Shown one piece after another: positions 51,473 through 60,056 of a stretch of 64,000 nt of DNA. Positions within the stretch are counted from its first letter, which is position 1; each line of letters opens with the position of its first letter. This DNA is from Parasphingopyxis marina. Lineage in GTDB: Bacteria > Pseudomonadota > Alphaproteobacteria > Sphingomonadales > Sphingomonadaceae. A program made the translations under genes and the position numbers. The stretch spans positions 248,001-312,000 of the forward strand of contig NZ_JACJVJ010000002.1 of assembly GCF_014237875.1 (NCBI RefSeq), given 5' to 3'. The notes under the pieces were generated by a model, which ran no database searches, was not told where the DNA came from, and was given only the letters and a program-made list of their open reading frames with translations.

Positions 51473-51500
51473 CCGGGGTGGGCAGGGTCGCCCACCCCGG
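51473..51500. terminator. strong hairpin after the OmpA-family gene
   Basis: Inverted repeat CCGGGGTGGGC/GCCCACCCCGG, 11 bp, with 6-base loop AGGGTC on the plus strand. It lies 8 bases after the stop of the OmpA-family gene, but lacks a T-run, so it is either a rho-assisted terminator or a 3'-end stabiliser of the mRNA. Confidence 0.5.
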
Positions 51501-51507
51501 GTGCATC

Positions 51508-52383
51508 TTACAGCCCGTCGACGGCCTTGCTGACGAGGATATTCACAGAAACGCGCCGGTTTTGCGCGCGACCCTGGGCGGTCGAATTGTCGGCCTGCGG
51601 GTCCGCTTCGGCCATCCCTGTGGGGGTAAGCATCCGATAGGGCGCCCAGCTGCAATTCTGCTGGAGATAATTGACGACGCGGCCGGCCCGCCGCTCGCTC
51701 AGCACCTGGTTATACTCCTGGTCTCCCACCGAATCGGTGTAGCCGACGACCAGCAGCAGGGCGTTGTCCATCGCATCGGCTTCGGCGGCCGCGGCGCACA
51801 GATCCCGCTCCGCCTCGGGCGAAAGCCGCCACCGGCCGGTATCGAAATAGACGTTGGTCGTGCCGCGGATATTATACTGGTCGATATCGCCGACGCGGCC
51901 GCGCAGCGCCTCGGTCGCGGCGGTCTGTTCGGCAAAGCCCTGGGCGGTGCCGGTGCGGATCATGGTCGCGGTCTCGAGATCGTTATTGCTGAACCGGATC
52001 GCGCTCGCCACCAGGCCGCCGCCCCATTCCACGGTCTCCACCGTGACGGGCAGGCCGTTGAGCAGCGAGTCCGCGCCAAGCGCCGTGCGGCCGAGGCCGA
52101 GAAAGCCGCCGCGCGCCCGGATTTCGGTGGCTTCGGAAATGAGCACGGTCGTGTTGCCGCCATCGGCGGTCGTCACCTGCATTCCGTCATCGCTGCGCGC
52201 GGAAATGAAGCCTTCGATATCGGGGCCCTCGGTCAGTCCGGTCAGATCGGCCGGCGGCGATCCATAGACGTAGATCGAATTCTCGTCCTCGATCGGCTGC
52301 TGCGCGAAAAGGCCGCCCGACACCGATCCGGCCAGCGTGGCGGCCAGCAAAAAGGCCGTCGGCCTTCTGGAAACAATACCCAC
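51508..52383 (-). CDS. OmpA-family outer membrane/peptidoglycan-binding protein
   Basis: 291 residues from GTG 52383, with AGGAGA 8 bases upstream. Signal peptide 1-27 ends FAQ. A middle beta-rich region (60-150, DUF5666-like 'DGMQVTTADGGNTTVLIS' pattern) is followed by an OmpA domain (170-285) with GYTDSVGDQEYNQVLSERRAG and GRAQNRRVSVNI, the peptidoglycan diaminopimelate-binding motif. There is no N-terminal beta-barrel, so it is a periplasmic or lipid-independent anchor rather than a porin. Confidence 0.88.
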   Translation of the reverse strand: MGIVSRRPTAFLLAATLAGSVSGGLFAQQPIEDENSIYVYGSPPADLTGLTEGPDIEGFISARSDDGMQVTTADGGNTTVLISEATEIRARGGFLGLGRTALGADSLLNGLPVTVETVEWGGGLVASAIRFSNNDLETATMIRTGTAQGFAEQTAATEALRGRVGDIDQYNIRGTTNVYFDTGRWRLSPEAERDLCAAAAEADAMDNALLLVVGYTDSVGDQEYNQVLSERRAGRVVNYLQQNCSWAPYRMLTPTGMAEADPQADNSTAQGRAQNRRVSVNILVSKAVDGL

Positions 52384-52718
52384 TTTAATTCTCCTTCAAT
52401 CCCCCAAAACCAACCCCGCACGGTAACGAAATTTCGGTCGACCGGGGCCATGGCGCTATGCCCGGCCCCCGATACCCCTGCTTTCCGGCAAATCGGACCT
52501 CCGATACCCACACGGCGGCCGATCGCCTCGGCATTGTTGAATGTTCACGCTAACCATCTTGGCATATGAAGAGTTCCCATAGCCGCACAGGCGATTGGGG
52601 CCATTCGAGCGCATCGTGCGGCGAACCGTTGTAGATAGCGCCGCAAGGCCGATTTCACGGCGATTTCGAGCGCTTTTCTCGCCGGCATTCCGGGCGCGGG
52701 GCCGCTGCCGGCTGCCCG
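52384..52718. other. 335-base noncoding gap
   Basis: Between the OmpA-family start and the serine hydrolase stop. It should hold the OmpA-family promoter and the hydrolase terminator, but I see no convincing hexamer pair, hairpin with T-run, RNA fold or coding sequence. Short ORFs here lack ribosome sites. Confidence 0.5.
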
Positions 52719-53981
52719 TTATTCCGCCTCCGCATCGATTGTCGCCTGCACCGCCCGGTAGAAGGCGATCCGGCGCGCGCCCATCGCCTGGCTGGTTGCG
52801 GTCGTCCAGTCGCCGTTGCTCGCGATGACGAGGCCCCGCGAATGATCGATAAAGATGCCCTGGCCGAAAATGCCCTGCGCGGCGAAGCTGCCATCGTCGA
52901 AGGTCCACCATTGATAGCCATAGCCGCGGCCCGGCGCGCCGATATCGGCCTGCCTGCTGCCCGCCAGCCCGAACCATCCGTCCGGCACCACGCCGTTGCC
53001 GCCGGTCAGCACGAACATGCCGAAACGGGCATAGTCCCGCGCCGTCGCCGAGATGCAGCAGCCGCCAATCTCCCGCCCGCCCGCGTTGAGCATCCACACC
53101 GCGTCATGCTCCATGCCGAAGGGCCGCCAGATCTTTTCGGAGAGATATTCCGATAGCGTCCGCCCGGTCGCATTGGCGACGAGCACGCCGATCAAATTGG
53201 TCTCGCCGGTATTATACTGCCAGCGCGTGCCGGGCTCGGCCTCGCTTTCCAAAGTCCGCATATAAGTGACGATGGGGTCGATGCCCGGTTCGGGCGTCAC
53301 GTTGTTGAACAAGGCGACGTCCGAATTCGGATCGGTATAATCCTCGTTCCAGCGCACCCCCGATGTCATGGTGAGCAGCTGGGCGATGGTGACGCCGTCA
53401 TAGCCGCTGCCCGCAAGCTCCGGGATATATTGCGTCACCGGGGCATTCAGCGAATCGATATATCCGTCCTCGATCGCCGCGCCGACCAGGGTCGAGGTCA
53501 GCGATTTCGCGACCGAGAAGCTGGTCCAGCGGGTATCGGCGTCGGCGCCCAGCGCATAGCGTTCGAGCCGCACCTCGCCGTTCTGGACGACGATCAGGCT
53601 CGCCGCGCGCTGGTCCGCCATATAGGCGTCCACGTCCCAGCTTTCGCCCTCGACCTCCACCGAGACATCGAGCGGACCGCCCTGCCCCAGCGTCAGCACA
53701 TGATCGCCATGCGCGACGACCCGGGCCGGGGCCAGTTCCTCCATCCGGCGGAACGCATAGTCGCGCTGGTCCTGCGTCCAGAACAGGATGTTGAGATCGG
53801 CCGGGATTTCGGTAGCCTCGGCGGCAGGTGCTTCGGCGGCAGGTGCTTCGGCGGCGGGCGCTCGGGCCGGCGCGTCGATCTGATAGACCATGGTTTGCGC
53901 CATGGCCGGCGACGCGAACCCAAAGGCCGAGCAGGCGAGCGCCAAAGCGGCAATCCCGGCCACACCAAAACCGTTCCTCAT
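52719..53981 (-). CDS. serine beta-lactamase-like hydrolase (class C / family VIII fold)
   Basis: 420 residues. Signal peptide 1-28 ends AMAQ. SVAK at 156-159 is the SxxK active site (Ser156), and YNTG (256-259) the second motif. The catalytic domain spans about 110-420. Between signal and domain are three APAAE units (residues 41-55) from a 15-base tandem repeat. Such proteins are usually esterases or 6-aminohexanoate-type hydrolases, and antibiotic hydrolysis is not implied. Start 53981 gives a clean signal peptide; the longer frame does not. Confidence 0.86.
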   Translation of the reverse strand: MRNGFGVAGIAALALACSAFGFASPAMAQTMVYQIDAPARAPAAEAPAAEAPAAEATEIPADLNILFWTQDQRDYAFRRMEELAPARVVAHGDHVLTLGQGGPLDVSVEVEGESWDVDAYMADQRAASLIVVQNGEVRLERYALGADADTRWTSFSVAKSLTSTLVGAAIEDGYIDSLNAPVTQYIPELAGSGYDGVTIAQLLTMTSGVRWNEDYTDPNSDVALFNNVTPEPGIDPIVTYMRTLESEAEPGTRWQYNTGETNLIGVLVANATGRTLSEYLSEKIWRPFGMEHDAVWMLNAGGREIGGCCISATARDYARFGMFVLTGGNGVVPDGWFGLAGSRQADIGAPGRGYGYQWWTFDDGSFAAQGIFGQGIFIDHSRGLVIASNGDWTTATSQAMGARRIAFYRAVQATIDAEAE

Positions 53982-54021
53982 GCCCTTGTCCCCTATCCTT
54001 GCGCGCCGCTTTTTGCGGGCG

Positions 54022-55296
54022 TCATGTCCTTCGCAGCGTAACCTGCGCAACGTCTATGCCTCCGGCGCGGAAACCGCCCTCGCAATACATGAGGTAATAG
54101 CGCCAGAGATTGTGGAACCGCTCGTCGAACCCCTGCGGCAGACGGTTCTCCGCAATCGCGCTTTCGTAGCGGTCACGCCAGCGCCGCAGCGTTTCGGCAT
54201 AATGGAGGTTGAAGCCCTTCCGGTCTTCCCAGGCGAGCCCGGCCTCGCGGCCGATAGCAGCAAAGCGCTGTTCGTCGATCAGCATCCCGCCGGGAAAGAT
54301 GTACGTCTGGATGAAATCGGCGCTCGCCGCATAGGCATCGAAGGTTTCGCTATCGAGCGAGATCAGCTGGATGGCCGCCTTGCCGCCCCGCTTCAGCCGC
54401 GCCGCGATCGACTGGAGATAGGCCGGCCAGAATTCCTGCCCCACCGCCTCGACCATCTCGACGCTGGCGATCGCATCGAACGTGCCGCGAACATCGCGAT
54501 AGTCGACCAGTTCGACCTTGGTCTTGTCGGTCAGCCCGGCCTTCGCAAGCCGCTCTTCGGTAAAGGCCTTCTGTTCGCGCGACAGGGTGATGCCGGTGAC
54601 CTCCGCGCCATAGTCTTTCGCGGCGATCTCCATCAGCCCGCCCCAACCGCAGCCGACTTCCAGCAGCTTGTCGCCGGGCTTCAGGTTGAGCCGGTCGAGC
54701 AGCGCGCGCACCTTCTTGCGCTGCGCGTCTTCCAGCGCTTCGTCCGCCGAAAAGGGCTTCGCGAAGATCGCGCTCGAATAGGTCATCGTGTCATCGAGCC
54801 AGGGCGCGTAGAAATCATTGCCGAGATCGTAATGCGCCTCGATATTGCGCCGGGCATTGGCACGGGTGTTGGCGCGCTTCGAATGGGCGAGCAGGTTGCG
54901 CCAGCGGGACACGCCCTTGGCACGCCCGACATTGCCGAGCGTGCGGCGGTTGATGACGAACAGTTCGAACAGCTTGGGCGGATCGGGGCTTACCCATTCT
55001 CCGTCGGCCCAGCCGCGATACCAGCCCACCGAGCCTGAGGTCATCAGCCGCACCAGCGGCCGCCAGCTTTTCAGCTCCACCTTCGCCTCGACTCCCGGCG
55101 CATGGCCGCCCAGCAGCCGCGTGCGCCCGTCGGGCAGTTTCGCCTCCAGGCTGCCGGCGGCGAGCCCGCGATGGATATGATCGAGCAGCTTGTGAAAGCC
55201 GGGCGCGAACAGCCGCGAAATCCATGTCGATCCCGTCGAGAATCCACGATCGGCCTTGAGCAGATGCTCGCCCCGCGATGATGGATTGCTGGCCAT
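54022..55296 (-). CDS. cfa: cyclopropane-fatty-acyl-phospholipid synthase
   Basis: SAM-dependent methylation of unsaturated acyl chains in membrane phospholipids, a stress adaptation. It has 424 residues. NIEAHYDLGNDFYAPWLDDTMTYS is the Cfa signature, followed by SAM motif LLEVGCGWGGL and the C-terminal GGFRAGGIDVAQVTL. Length and motif order match Cfa. It stands 72 bases from phrB in the same orientation, so the two may share a transcript. Confidence 0.94.
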   Translation of the reverse strand: MASNPSSRGEHLLKADRGFSTGSTWISRLFAPGFHKLLDHIHRGLAAGSLEAKLPDGRTRLLGGHAPGVEAKVELKSWRPLVRLMTSGSVGWYRGWADGEWVSPDPPKLFELFVINRRTLGNVGRAKGVSRWRNLLAHSKRANTRANARRNIEAHYDLGNDFYAPWLDDTMTYSSAIFAKPFSADEALEDAQRKKVRALLDRLNLKPGDKLLEVGCGWGGLMEIAAKDYGAEVTGITLSREQKAFTEERLAKAGLTDKTKVELVDYRDVRGTFDAIASVEMVEAVGQEFWPAYLQSIAARLKRGGKAAIQLISLDSETFDAYAASADFIQTYIFPGGMLIDEQRFAAIGREAGLAWEDRKGFNLHYAETLRRWRDRYESAIAENRLPQGFDERFHNLWRYYLMYCEGGFRAGGIDVAQVTLRRT

Positions 55297-55368
55297 TGCG
55301 TTCCCTTGCGTCCCTTCGCGCCGGTTTATTGCCGAAAACCGGGTCGGGGGGCAAGAATTGCGACGCGA

Positions 55369-56748
55369 TTAGCCCTTTATCTCGGCATAGGCGTCCAGCG
55401 CCCGCTGCCGCGCTTCGCGATGGCCGATGATTTTTGCTGGGTAATCGCCGGGCTTGCAGCCATGGTCCTCGGGATCGTGGACATAGGGATCGTCGAGATC
55501 GGCGAGTTCGGGCACCCATTTGCGGATATAGTCGCCGGCGTCGAATTTTTCGGATTGGCTGAGCGGCGCCATGATGCGGACGAACATATTGGAATCGACG
55601 CCGGTTCCCGCCACCCATTGCCAATTGGTGGCGTTCGATCCGTAATCGGCATCGACCAGCGTATCCCAGAACCAGCGCTCGCCCTCGCGCCAGTCGATCA
55701 GCAGATGTTTCACAAGGAAGCTCGCGGCGATCATCCGTACGCGGTTGTGCATCCAGCCTGTCGCCCAAAGCTCGCGCATCCCCGCGTCGACGATCGGGTA
55801 GCCGGTTTCGCCGCGCTGCCAGCACGCCAGCTCCTCCGGCGCATCGCGCCAGGGGAAATCCGCAAACTGTTCGCGATAGCTTTCGGCACCGTATTGGGGA
55901 AATTGCAGGACCGCGTTCTGGGCATAATCGCGCCAGGCGATTTCCTTGCAGAAGGTCGTCACATCGCGGCCCCGCCCGGTCACCCGGTGCCAAACAGTGG
56001 AGGGTGAAACCTCCCCGAAATGGAGATGCGGCGACAGGCGCGATGTGCCCTCGATGGAGGGGAGGTTGCGGGATGCGTCATAGCCCGTAGCCTCGTCGAT
56101 AAAGGCATCGACTTTGACCCGCGCGCCCGCCTCGCCCGGCGTCCAGGCTTCCGCGAAGCCCGTCGCCCAGTTGGGCTGGGTCGGCAGCAAATCCCAGCCG
56201 CCAAGATCGTCGCTGTCGGGCCAGCGCTCCGGAGCAGCAATTTTCTGCGGCGTGCGCGAGGGTTCGGGCGGCGGCATATGCTCGTTCAGCGCCCGCCAGA
56301 AAGGCGTGTAGATCTTGTAGGGCTCGCCCTGCCCCGTCGTCACCGAACCCGGCGGCATCAGATAGTTGCCGTCATGGAGTTCGAGCGGGCAATCCTCGCC
56401 CAATTCTTCACGCACCGCGCGCTCGGCATTGCGCCACCAGGGCTCATAATGCCGCAGAGCGTGGATCGATGCTGCGCCCGTTGTGCGCACAATATCGGCA
56501 AGCATTGCTGCACTTTCGCCGCGCCGCAGGATCAGCCGCAAACCCTTGGCGCCCAAGCTTGCGTCGAGACTTTGCAGCGATTGGTGCAGCCACCAGCGCG
56601 ACGCGGCGCCCATCTTGCGATGCTTCGGTGTGTCGTCGTCGAGGATATAGACGGGGATGACGGGGCCGTCAGAAGCGGCAGCGGCCAGCGCCGCCTGGTC
56701 GGACAGGCGCAGGTCGCGACGAAACCAGACGATGGCAGGATCAGTCAT
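55369..56748 (-). CDS. phrB: deoxyribodipyrimidine photolyase
   Basis: Light-driven repair of cyclobutane pyrimidine dimers. It has 459 residues. The N-terminal Rossmann antenna domain starts WFRRDLRLSDQAAL; the FAD domain includes TSRLSPHLHFGEVS and YPIVDAGMRELWATGWMHNRVRM, and WQWVAGTGVDSN near the C-terminus. The order matches class I CPD photolyases. Antenna chromophore is not decidable. It follows korB, separated by a repeat. Confidence 0.95.
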   Translation of the reverse strand: MTDPAIVWFRRDLRLSDQAALAAAASDGPVIPVYILDDDTPKHRKMGAASRWWLHQSLQSLDASLGAKGLRLILRRGESAAMLADIVRTTGAASIHALRHYEPWWRNAERAVREELGEDCPLELHDGNYLMPPGSVTTGQGEPYKIYTPFWRALNEHMPPPEPSRTPQKIAAPERWPDSDDLGGWDLLPTQPNWATGFAEAWTPGEAGARVKVDAFIDEATGYDASRNLPSIEGTSRLSPHLHFGEVSPSTVWHRVTGRGRDVTTFCKEIAWRDYAQNAVLQFPQYGAESYREQFADFPWRDAPEELACWQRGETGYPIVDAGMRELWATGWMHNRVRMIAASFLVKHLLIDWREGERWFWDTLVDADYGSNATNWQWVAGTGVDSNMFVRIMAPLSQSEKFDAGDYIRKWVPELADLDDPYVHDPEDHGCKPGDYPAKIIGHREARQRALDAYAEIKG

Positions 56749-56791
56749 ACGGATTCGATAACATGCGGGGGGTCAGAAATATCCCGTTCGG

Positions 56792-56864
56792 CCTGAGCTT
56801 GTCGAAGCCCTGCACTTTCTTTTCGCCGACCCAAAGAAAAAGACAGCCCTTCGACAAGCTCAGG
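56792..56864. repeat. REP/REPIN-like inverted repeat
   Basis: CCTGAGCTTGTCGAAG (56792-56807) and its exact reverse complement CTTCGACAAGCTCAGG (56849-56864) face each other over a 41-base interior, which itself holds complementary TTTCTTT and AAAGAAA tracts. The arm sequence is, from memory, a common dispersed intergenic repeat in many Sphingomonadales and other genomes. It lies between korB and phrB and may also end the kor transcript. Confidence 0.75.
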
Positions 56865-56885
56865 GCAACCGGTTGGCGGATGACG

Positions 56886-57899
56886 CTACTCCACCGTCCA
56901 GGTCTGGCCCTGTGAGATCAGCGCTTGAAGGTTCGCGTCCTTGCCTTCCGAGGCCGCGGCATTTTGCGCCATCACGGCGGCGTCGAAGGTCGGCGCGGGA
57001 TCGTTGTAGAGCGTTCCGAGCGCCATCGGGAATTCGCCGAACGGCATCTGGACAAGCAGCATCGCGAGGCTGCGGTTGGTCTGGTCGTGGATCATCACGC
57101 CCGCGCCCTGCCAATCGCGATCAATCACCTTGACAACCTTGAGCTCGAGCGTGTCCGCGTCGAGCGCCAGCCCCTTCTCGCCGTTCGCAAACAGCAGCGG
57201 CTCGCCATGCACGGCCCAGACCTGCGTCTCGGGCGCGGTCTTCTTGTTCACGAAATCCTCGAACACGTCTTCATTGTAGACGATGCAGTTCTGGAAGATT
57301 TCGATGAAGCTTGCGCCGCGATGGGCATGGGCTTCCTTGAAGGTGTTGCCGAGATTTTTGTGCACATCGATGCCGCGCGCGATGAAACGCGCGCCGGAGC
57401 CGAGTGCGAAGGCGCACGGGCTGATCGGGCGGTCCACCGAGCCGAAGGGCGTCGAGGGGCTGCGCGTGCCTGAACGCGATGTCGGCGAGTACTGGCCCTT
57501 GGTCAGGCCGTAAATCTCGTTGTTGAAAAGCAGGATCTGGCAATCGAGATTGCGGCGCAGCACGTGCATGGTGTGGTTGCCGCCGATCGAAAGGCCGTCG
57601 CCGTCGCCAGTGACGATCCAGACGTCGAGATCCGGATTGGCGAGCTTCACGCCCGTAGCCACCGTCGGCGCGCGGCCGTGGATCGTGTGGAAGCCGTAGG
57701 TTTCCATATAATAGGGAAAACGCGACGAGCAGCCGATGCCGGAGATGAACACGGTGTTCGCGGGATCGGCGCCGAGATCGGGCATCGTGCGCTGCACGGC
57801 CTTCAGGATCGCATAGTCGCCGCAACCCGGGCACCAGCGGACCTCCTGATCGGTTTCCCAATCCTTGAGCGTCGTTTCGACGGGAGTCATATCGTTCAT
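56886..57899 (-). CDS. korB: 2-oxoacid:ferredoxin oxidoreductase subunit beta
   Basis: TPP-binding subunit of a 2-oxoglutarate (or pyruvate) ferredoxin oxidoreductase. It has 337 residues. WCPGCGDY at the start gives cluster cysteines, GIGCSSR another, and VTGDGDGLSIGGNH with LFNNEIYGLTKGQ is the TPP/Mg site. GGAGGG 6 bases before the ATG. korA lies immediately upstream with a mini-ORF between. Use in aerobic sphingomonads is as a reversible or ferredoxin-producing step beside the dehydrogenase complex; specificity for 2-oxoglutarate is by analogy. Confidence 0.92.
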   Translation of the reverse strand: MNDMTPVETTLKDWETDQEVRWCPGCGDYAILKAVQRTMPDLGADPANTVFISGIGCSSRFPYYMETYGFHTIHGRAPTVATGVKLANPDLDVWIVTGDGDGLSIGGNHTMHVLRRNLDCQILLFNNEIYGLTKGQYSPTSRSGTRSPSTPFGSVDRPISPCAFALGSGARFIARGIDVHKNLGNTFKEAHAHRGASFIEIFQNCIVYNEDVFEDFVNKKTAPETQVWAVHGEPLLFANGEKGLALDADTLELKVVKVIDRDWQGAGVMIHDQTNRSLAMLLVQMPFGEFPMALGTLYNDPAPTFDAAVMAQNAAASEGKDANLQALISQGQTWTVE

Positions 57900-57909
57900 A
57901 GCGCCCTCC

Positions 57910-57993
57910 TTACTGGGCCCAAAGCATGTAAATCACGGCGCCGACCACGACCAACGCGCCGAGCAGCGGCAAAACGCTTTTCGGCTTATCCAT
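57910..57993 (-). CDS. 27-residue single-span membrane mini-protein in the kor operon
   Basis: Starts at ATG 57993, overlapping the last 8 bases of korA (the korA stop is inside ATGGATAA), and ends at TAA 57910. Sequence begins MDKPKSVLPLLGALVVVG and ends YMLWAQ: a short Lys-containing N-terminus then a continuous membrane helix. The korB ribosome site GGAGG follows directly after its stop, so korA, mini-ORF and korB are coupled. Its size and placement suggest membrane attachment or partner docking of the soluble complex, which is inference. Confidence 0.65.
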   Translation of the reverse strand: MDKPKSVLPLLGALVVVGAVIYMLWAQ

Positions 57994-59860
57994 CGAGCGC
58001 CTCATCAATGGCCGCCTCGATCTCGCGAATGCGGAAGGGCTGGCCGGAAACCTTGTTCAGGGGTTGCGCGTCGACCAGATATTGATCGCGCAGCACGGTC
58101 TTGAGCTGCCCCTTGTTCATTTCCGGCACGAGGATCTTGTCGAAGCCCTTGAGCAACTCGCCCAGATTCTTCGGCAGCGGCCAGATATGGCGGATATGGA
58201 TTTGGGCGACGCTCTGCCCCTTTTCACGGGCGCGGTTCACGGCCTGGTGGATCGGCCCATAGGTTGAACCCCAACCCACCAGCGCGAGCGTATCGGTGGC
58301 ATCGCCGAGCTCGATCTCCTGATCGGGAATATCGTCGGCGACGTTCAGCACCTTCTGCGCGCGGATATCGGTCATCGCCTGATGGTTGGCCGGCGAATAA
58401 TCGATATTGCCGCTGCTTGAGGATTTCTCGATGCCGCCGATGCGGTGCATCAGGCCCGGCGTGCCCGGTTTCACCCAGGGCCGCGCGAGTTTCTCGTCTC
58501 GCTGATAGGGATTGAACTTCTCGCCTTCGCCCGGCGCAGCGGTGTAGAATTCGACCGGGAATTCGTCGAAATCGGAGACATCGGGAATTTTCCACGGCTC
58601 GGCGGCATTCGCGATATAGCCATCGGTCAGCAACATTACCGGCGTCATGAAGCGGGTCGCGATCCGGCAGGCCTCGATCGCGCATTCAAACGCATCCGAC
58701 GGCGAACGCACCGCGATGACAGGCAGCGGCGCATCGCCGTTGCGGCCGTACACCGCTTGATAAAGGTCCGACTGTTCGGTCTTGGTCGGCAAGCCCGTCG
58801 AGGGGCCGCCGCGCTGCGAATTGACGATTACGAGCGGCAGTTCCGTGATAAAGGCCAGCCCCATCGCCTCGCCCTTCAGCGCGATGCCGGGGCCGGAGGA
58901 GGAGGTGACGCCGAGCGAGCCGGCATAGGAGGCACCGATCGCCGCGCCGATGGCGGCGATTTCGTCTTCGGCCTGGAAGGTGGTGACGCCGAACTGCTTG
59001 AGCCGCGAAAGATGGTGGAGTATCGCGCTAGCCGGCGTGATCGGATAACCGCCGAAGAACATCGGCAGCTTGGCCAGCTTGGCGCCCGCGACCAGGCCGA
59101 GCGAAATCGCCTCGGCGCCGGTGATCGTGCGGTAGAGCCCCGGTGCGGCGGGCGCCGCGTCCAGCGAGCGCGGCGCGAAGCCGACGCCGAGTTCGGCCGT
59201 CTCGCCATAGGCGTGTCCCGCATTGAGCGCGGCGATATTGGCTTCGGCGATCACCGGATTCTTCGCGAATTTGGCGTTGAGCCAGTCGACGATAGGCTGG
59301 CGAGAGCGGTCGAACAGCCAGAGCGCCAGCCCCAGGGTCCACATATTCTTGCAGCGCAGCGCTTCCTTGTTGCCGAGCCCGAACGGCTTCACGGCATCCA
59401 GCGTCATCTGCGACATATCGAGCGAAAGCAGCTGCCATTTGGCGAGGCTGCCGTCCTCCAGCGGGTTTTCGTCATAGCCCGCCTTGGAAAGATTCCGGTC
59501 CGAAAAGGATCCGCTATCGGCGATTATCAGCCCGCCCTCGACGAGATCGGCGAGATTGGTCTTGAGCGCCGCCGGGTTCATCGCCACGAGCACGTCGGGC
59601 GCATCGCCCGCGGTGCGGATCGCGCGGCTGCCGAAATTGATCTGGAAAGCCGAAACGCCGAACAGCGTGCCCTGCGGCGCCCGAATTTCGGCGGGAAAAT
59701 CAGGGAAGGTCGCAAGATCGTTGCCGGCCAACGCCGTCGACAGGGTAAACTGCCCGCCGGTAAGCTGCATGCCGTCTCCGCTGTCGCCGGCGAACCGTAC
59801 GACGACGTTGCCCGAATCCTCGGGCTTGTTGCGTTCTATAGTCTGTGCCGCGCTGGCCAT
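57986..59860 (-). CDS. korA: 2-oxoacid:ferredoxin oxidoreductase subunit alpha (gamma-alpha fusion)
   Basis: 624 residues in the order gamma domain (about 15-205; RFAGDSGDGMQLTGGQ, FGVSAFQINFGSR) then alpha pyrimidine-binding domain (about 235-430; FGGYPITPASAIL, EDEIAAIGAAIGASYAG, TSSSGPGIALKGEA) and C-terminal domain II. Such fusions are standard in bacterial two-subunit OGORs. Electron acceptor ferredoxin is not nearby. Divergent from an esterase gene 196 bases away. Confidence 0.92.
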   Translation of the reverse strand: MASAAQTIERNKPEDSGNVVVRFAGDSGDGMQLTGGQFTLSTALAGNDLATFPDFPAEIRAPQGTLFGVSAFQINFGSRAIRTAGDAPDVLVAMNPAALKTNLADLVEGGLIIADSGSFSDRNLSKAGYDENPLEDGSLAKWQLLSLDMSQMTLDAVKPFGLGNKEALRCKNMWTLGLALWLFDRSRQPIVDWLNAKFAKNPVIAEANIAALNAGHAYGETAELGVGFAPRSLDAAPAAPGLYRTITGAEAISLGLVAGAKLAKLPMFFGGYPITPASAILHHLSRLKQFGVTTFQAEDEIAAIGAAIGASYAGSLGVTSSSGPGIALKGEAMGLAFITELPLVIVNSQRGGPSTGLPTKTEQSDLYQAVYGRNGDAPLPVIAVRSPSDAFECAIEACRIATRFMTPVMLLTDGYIANAAEPWKIPDVSDFDEFPVEFYTAAPGEGEKFNPYQRDEKLARPWVKPGTPGLMHRIGGIEKSSSSGNIDYSPANHQAMTDIRAQKVLNVADDIPDQEIELGDATDTLALVGWGSTYGPIHQAVNRAREKGQSVAQIHIRHIWPLPKNLGELLKGFDKILVPEMNKGQLKTVLRDQYLVDAQPLNKVSGQPFRIREIEAAIDEALDG

Positions 59861-60056
59861 TATCGTCCCGCTGAATGAGGTTTTCTTTTATCCTATGCAC
59901 AGCGGCGCGCGGGAACAAAGTAGAAAATATGGCAAGGTGTGGAGCAACGCTTTGCGCGCTCCCGGCCGCGCTGCAGGCTGGCACAGCCGAAAATCAGTTG
60001 TTATGACAGACTGAAATGGCGCGCAGACGCCGCAAAGCCGCAAGGAAGGATACCCG

